A stretch of DNA of 64,000 bases from Ophiura sarsii (taxonomy: Eukaryota > Echinodermata > Ophiuroidea > Amphilepidida > Ophiuridae). Shown in pieces: positions 61,580-64,000 of the stretch. The notes beneath the pieces are model-generated. The model worked only from the letters and a program-made list of their open reading frames with translations, ran no database searches and was not told where the DNA came from. Every line of letters begins with the position of its first letter. Positions within the stretch are counted from its first letter, which is position 1. A program made the position numbers and the translations under genes. Where the stretch lies: NCBI GenBank assembly GCA_035610835.1, contig CM069452.1, positions 63,264,368 to 63,328,367 of the forward strand, written 5' to 3'.

Positions 61580-61920
61580 ACCTTATGCAGGATTGCAGGC
61601 ATCGTTTTGAATCTTGAACCTACCCTCCTCAAGCCTCCACCAGTCCTTAATAATTCACCTCCTTCCCAGAAAACAAAGTAGGTTCAAGATTGGTTCTTTC
61701 ATGCAATTGATTGGGTGAAGATTTACCTCAGTGCATTACGTGTGTTCTATAGTAATATATAGGAGAAGTTGTCATTTGAAGATTCTCCATACATTTCCAA
61801 GTCCAAAAAATAAAATAGTTCAAGATTCACCACATGAAAATATTAGGCGTCTAATCCTTTATGTTCCTTGAGGAGGGTAGGTTCAAGATTACCATTGATG
61901 CCTGCATTAATACACTTAAT
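61580..61920. mobile_element. inverted-repeat element with TTGAACCTACCCTCC arms
   Basis: GCAGGCATC, AATCTTGAACCTACCCTCCT and CAAG on the left are mirrored at 61867-61910. An extra inverted word, GTAGGTTCAAGATT, lies at 61678-61691 within the spacer. No coding frame. Confidence 0.7.
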
Positions 61921-62583
61921 ACACAAAAGAAATGTCATACTCTTGGTGTGTTACCATGATTGAAAACAAATAAGATAGCTGCTTCAACCAACCATTTAAA
62001 GTACATGGTTAACACTATAAATATATATTCCATAGCAAATAGTTAAAATATCAAATACCAGATAGCTCATTTACTGAAGGCAGACCTGCCAACTTCTAAA
62101 CTCACAAAACTGTATTCTAAATCCCAAAAGTTGTATTTTACCATACAAAACCGTACTTTTGTAAAATTAACAACTAAAAGTCAAACTTGTTACTAACGAA
62201 ACTGACGATTTAAAAAAAATTTAAAAATAAAATAAAATATGGCGATTTGCACCCGCGTTTGTGCATTACTTTGCTTGGTTTTTGCTTGTCTGAATGTGGT
62301 ATGTAATGCCATGACCCACAGCCAATGCTAACATCCGGACTACATACTAATTACACATCTTACGTAATTTTCACCTCTCTGCGATCAAGGAGTTATTATG
62401 ATAACTCCTTGCTGCGATGACTTGATGAATTTTTGAAACTATGTTTTTGTTACATAATAAACAACATGGTGGACGTCAGCATGGAAATATCGTCGATGCC
62501 AAACAATTTTGTAGGCAATGGGCTGATTGGTCTTAAATGCTTTTGTTTACAAGTCACAAACCAATCACGGACACGCTATCGTA
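61921..62583. other. intergenic DNA, nothing recognised
   Basis: No coding frame or structured repeat, apart from a short palindrome AAGGAGTTATTATGATAACT near 62389-62408. Confidence 0.35.
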
Positions 62584-63717
62584 CACTGAAAATATTATTT
62601 TGTCATTTGTTGAAGAAAATTCGTCAAACGGATAAATAAAGATTGTAATGCAGGAAACTTGTCATGTTACGATTCTGTTACTGTAGCCTACGAATCAAAC
62701 AAGATATGATACGAATCATTGGAATTGCGATACAAATTAAAAACAATGCAAAACTAATTAAATTGATTTGACAACCCTACCATTGCTTACTTGACAAATA
62801 AACATCGTCAGATAAGACAAGAAGTGCCGAGGTCTTGCTTGCATTACAAATTGCATGACAACTTAATTTGAGCAGTACGAATTAAAATGCAATAAACGCT
62901 ACAAGTTTGCATGCAATACAACCACGGTTTGCGGGGTTTCCTGCGATGTCTTGCAGAATTCGGGTTTCTTTCCTCGCGGTCTCCATTGTAATTGTGAGCC
63001 GGCGGCCAGCAGGCAGAAGTCACATTATTTACATCGTATTTTAAGGTATTGTAACTGATTATTGTAATTTTTCTTGTGGTATGTAAAATATAGTGCATGA
63101 AAGATTAATCATCCAGGGCGCCCGGCCGAGATGATGAATGTTGTGCTGTGCTGTTTACCTTGTCTGCTGAGATAGTCTGCAATGTATATTAGCTACCCGG
63201 GATGCTTGAATTTGTACATACGGTATGTCCTGCCAGACTATCTCAGCAGACTAGGTACAGCACAGCACACATACAACCATGTAACATAAAACCTTGGCCG
63301 GGCGCCCTGAATGATTTATATTTCATGCACTCTATTTTAAATACAAGTTACAATAATCAGTTACAATTACCTTGAAATACGATGTAAATAATGTGACAAA
63401 TTAATGTTTGTCACATGACAAATTACTGCTATCATGACAAATTAATGTTTGTCACATGACAAATTACACTGCTAGCATGACAAATACATTTTGTTGCAAT
63501 ACAAATTAATTTTGTTGCAATACAAATTAATTTTGTTGCATTACAAATTATTTTTTTAATTTGTCAAATAAGACACCTTTTCATGACAAATTATAATTTG
63601 TCATTTCATGCTGCATGACAAATTATTTAGTTGGAAAGACAAATATTTAATTTGTCATATAAGACAGTCTGCATGACAAATTTGTTTTTGTCAAATGACT
63701 AAATAATGTTTTCAGTG
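62584..63717. mobile_element. CACTGAAAA-ended TA-flanked element with amplified ATGACAAAT motif (I)
   Basis: Left end CACTGAAAATATTATTTTGT and right end (inverse CACTGAAAACATTATTTAGT) with TA flanks (62582-62583 and 63718-63719). Subterminal TTGTCAT/ATGACAAAT words are repeated more than a dozen times inside (dense at 63396-63690). A separate palindrome of about 380 bp (63018-63398) with GGGCGCCCGGCC blocks lies within. The plan is the same as element D. No transposase. Confidence 0.8.
63018..63398. repeat. nested palindrome inside element I
   Basis: The arms match over about 130 bp: CACATTATTTACATCGTATT, GGGCGCCCGGCC, GTGCTGTGCTGT and GTCTGCTGAGATAGTCTG, all mirrored on the right side around a centre near 63205. 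Confidence 0.85.
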
Positions 63718-64000
63718 TAAGAGATCGGGAAATGTTCTGCTAGTCTCATTCCCTTTACCTCGCAGCCGTTTATTTTTAATAGTCTCATTCGCGTCGTTTT
63801 AGAATTTTTTATTATTATTTTTAATGGGATATGGGAAAAGGGAAAAAACGTATTTTTGTGGTAAAAAATCGTACAGTCGTAATTTGATCCAATTTCCGTA
63901 CTAAATACGGGAAAATCGTACTAGTTGGCAGGTCTGTGAAGGGTGTTGATGGGGCACTGTGCTTGAACGCTTATGTATTACAGACCAAAGACCCAGAGGT
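63718..64000. other. edge of window, nothing recognised
   Basis: AT-rich sequence with no coding frame or RNA gene visible. Confidence 0.3.

Overview
The window is animal genomic DNA, probably from a non-vertebrate deuterostome such as an echinoderm or hemichordate. That placement is inferred from the gene content (a multi-MAM receptor and an MS4A-like tetraspan), short exons in long AT-rich introns, RTE-like and CR1/Jockey-like LINEs, and many palindromic non-autonomous DNA transposons. Nothing looks bacterial. No rRNA gene, functional tRNA gene or CRISPR array was seen.

Two host genes can be assembled from splice sites. (1) On the minus strand, 11426 to about 7523, a five-exon MS4A/CD20-like four-pass membrane protein of about 265 residues with a Pro/Gln-rich tail; every junction is phase 0. 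(2) On the plus strand, 24402 to 54978, a 20-exon gene whose spliced frame is open throughout (3,546 bp, 1,181 residues). It encodes a signal peptide, six MAM domains, one transmembrane helix and a 60-residue tail with an NPTY motif. Two introns appear to use GC-AG splice sites, MAM2 has an extra intron, and the intron between MAM5 and MAM6 is absent.

The rest is mostly repeats. 1-7500: a TTAA-flanked MITE, an inverted-repeat element, a foldback Tc1 made of two transposase N-terminal halves, and a mariner-type MITE with a Harbinger-type MITE nested inside it. 7960-9390: minisatellites in and around the MS4A gene. 11580-14340: degenerate short repeats interrupted by an element with GCGCGC palindromes. 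15600-16665: a LINE 3' end followed by a roughly 540-bp GAT/GAC microsatellite. 18536-22850: a 389-bp satellite, with a MITE in its first unit, then a CTCGAA-rich minisatellite to 23220. 24460-54660: introns holding a palindromic tRNA-like element, an RTE-like LINE, a 1.9-kb hAT palindrome, several mariner- and Harbinger-type elements, and a CR1/Jockey-type LINE with an 803-bp internal tandem duplication. 54979-64000: no host gene recognised; hAT, mariner and CACTGAAAA-ended elements.

The two genes need not be functionally linked; both encode membrane proteins. The most unusual material is the set of palindromic elements, several with visible target-site duplications and some with empty sites that date the insertions relative to each other. 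Two TA-flanked elements (35601-36676 and 62584-63717) share the same termini but amplify different short motifs internally.
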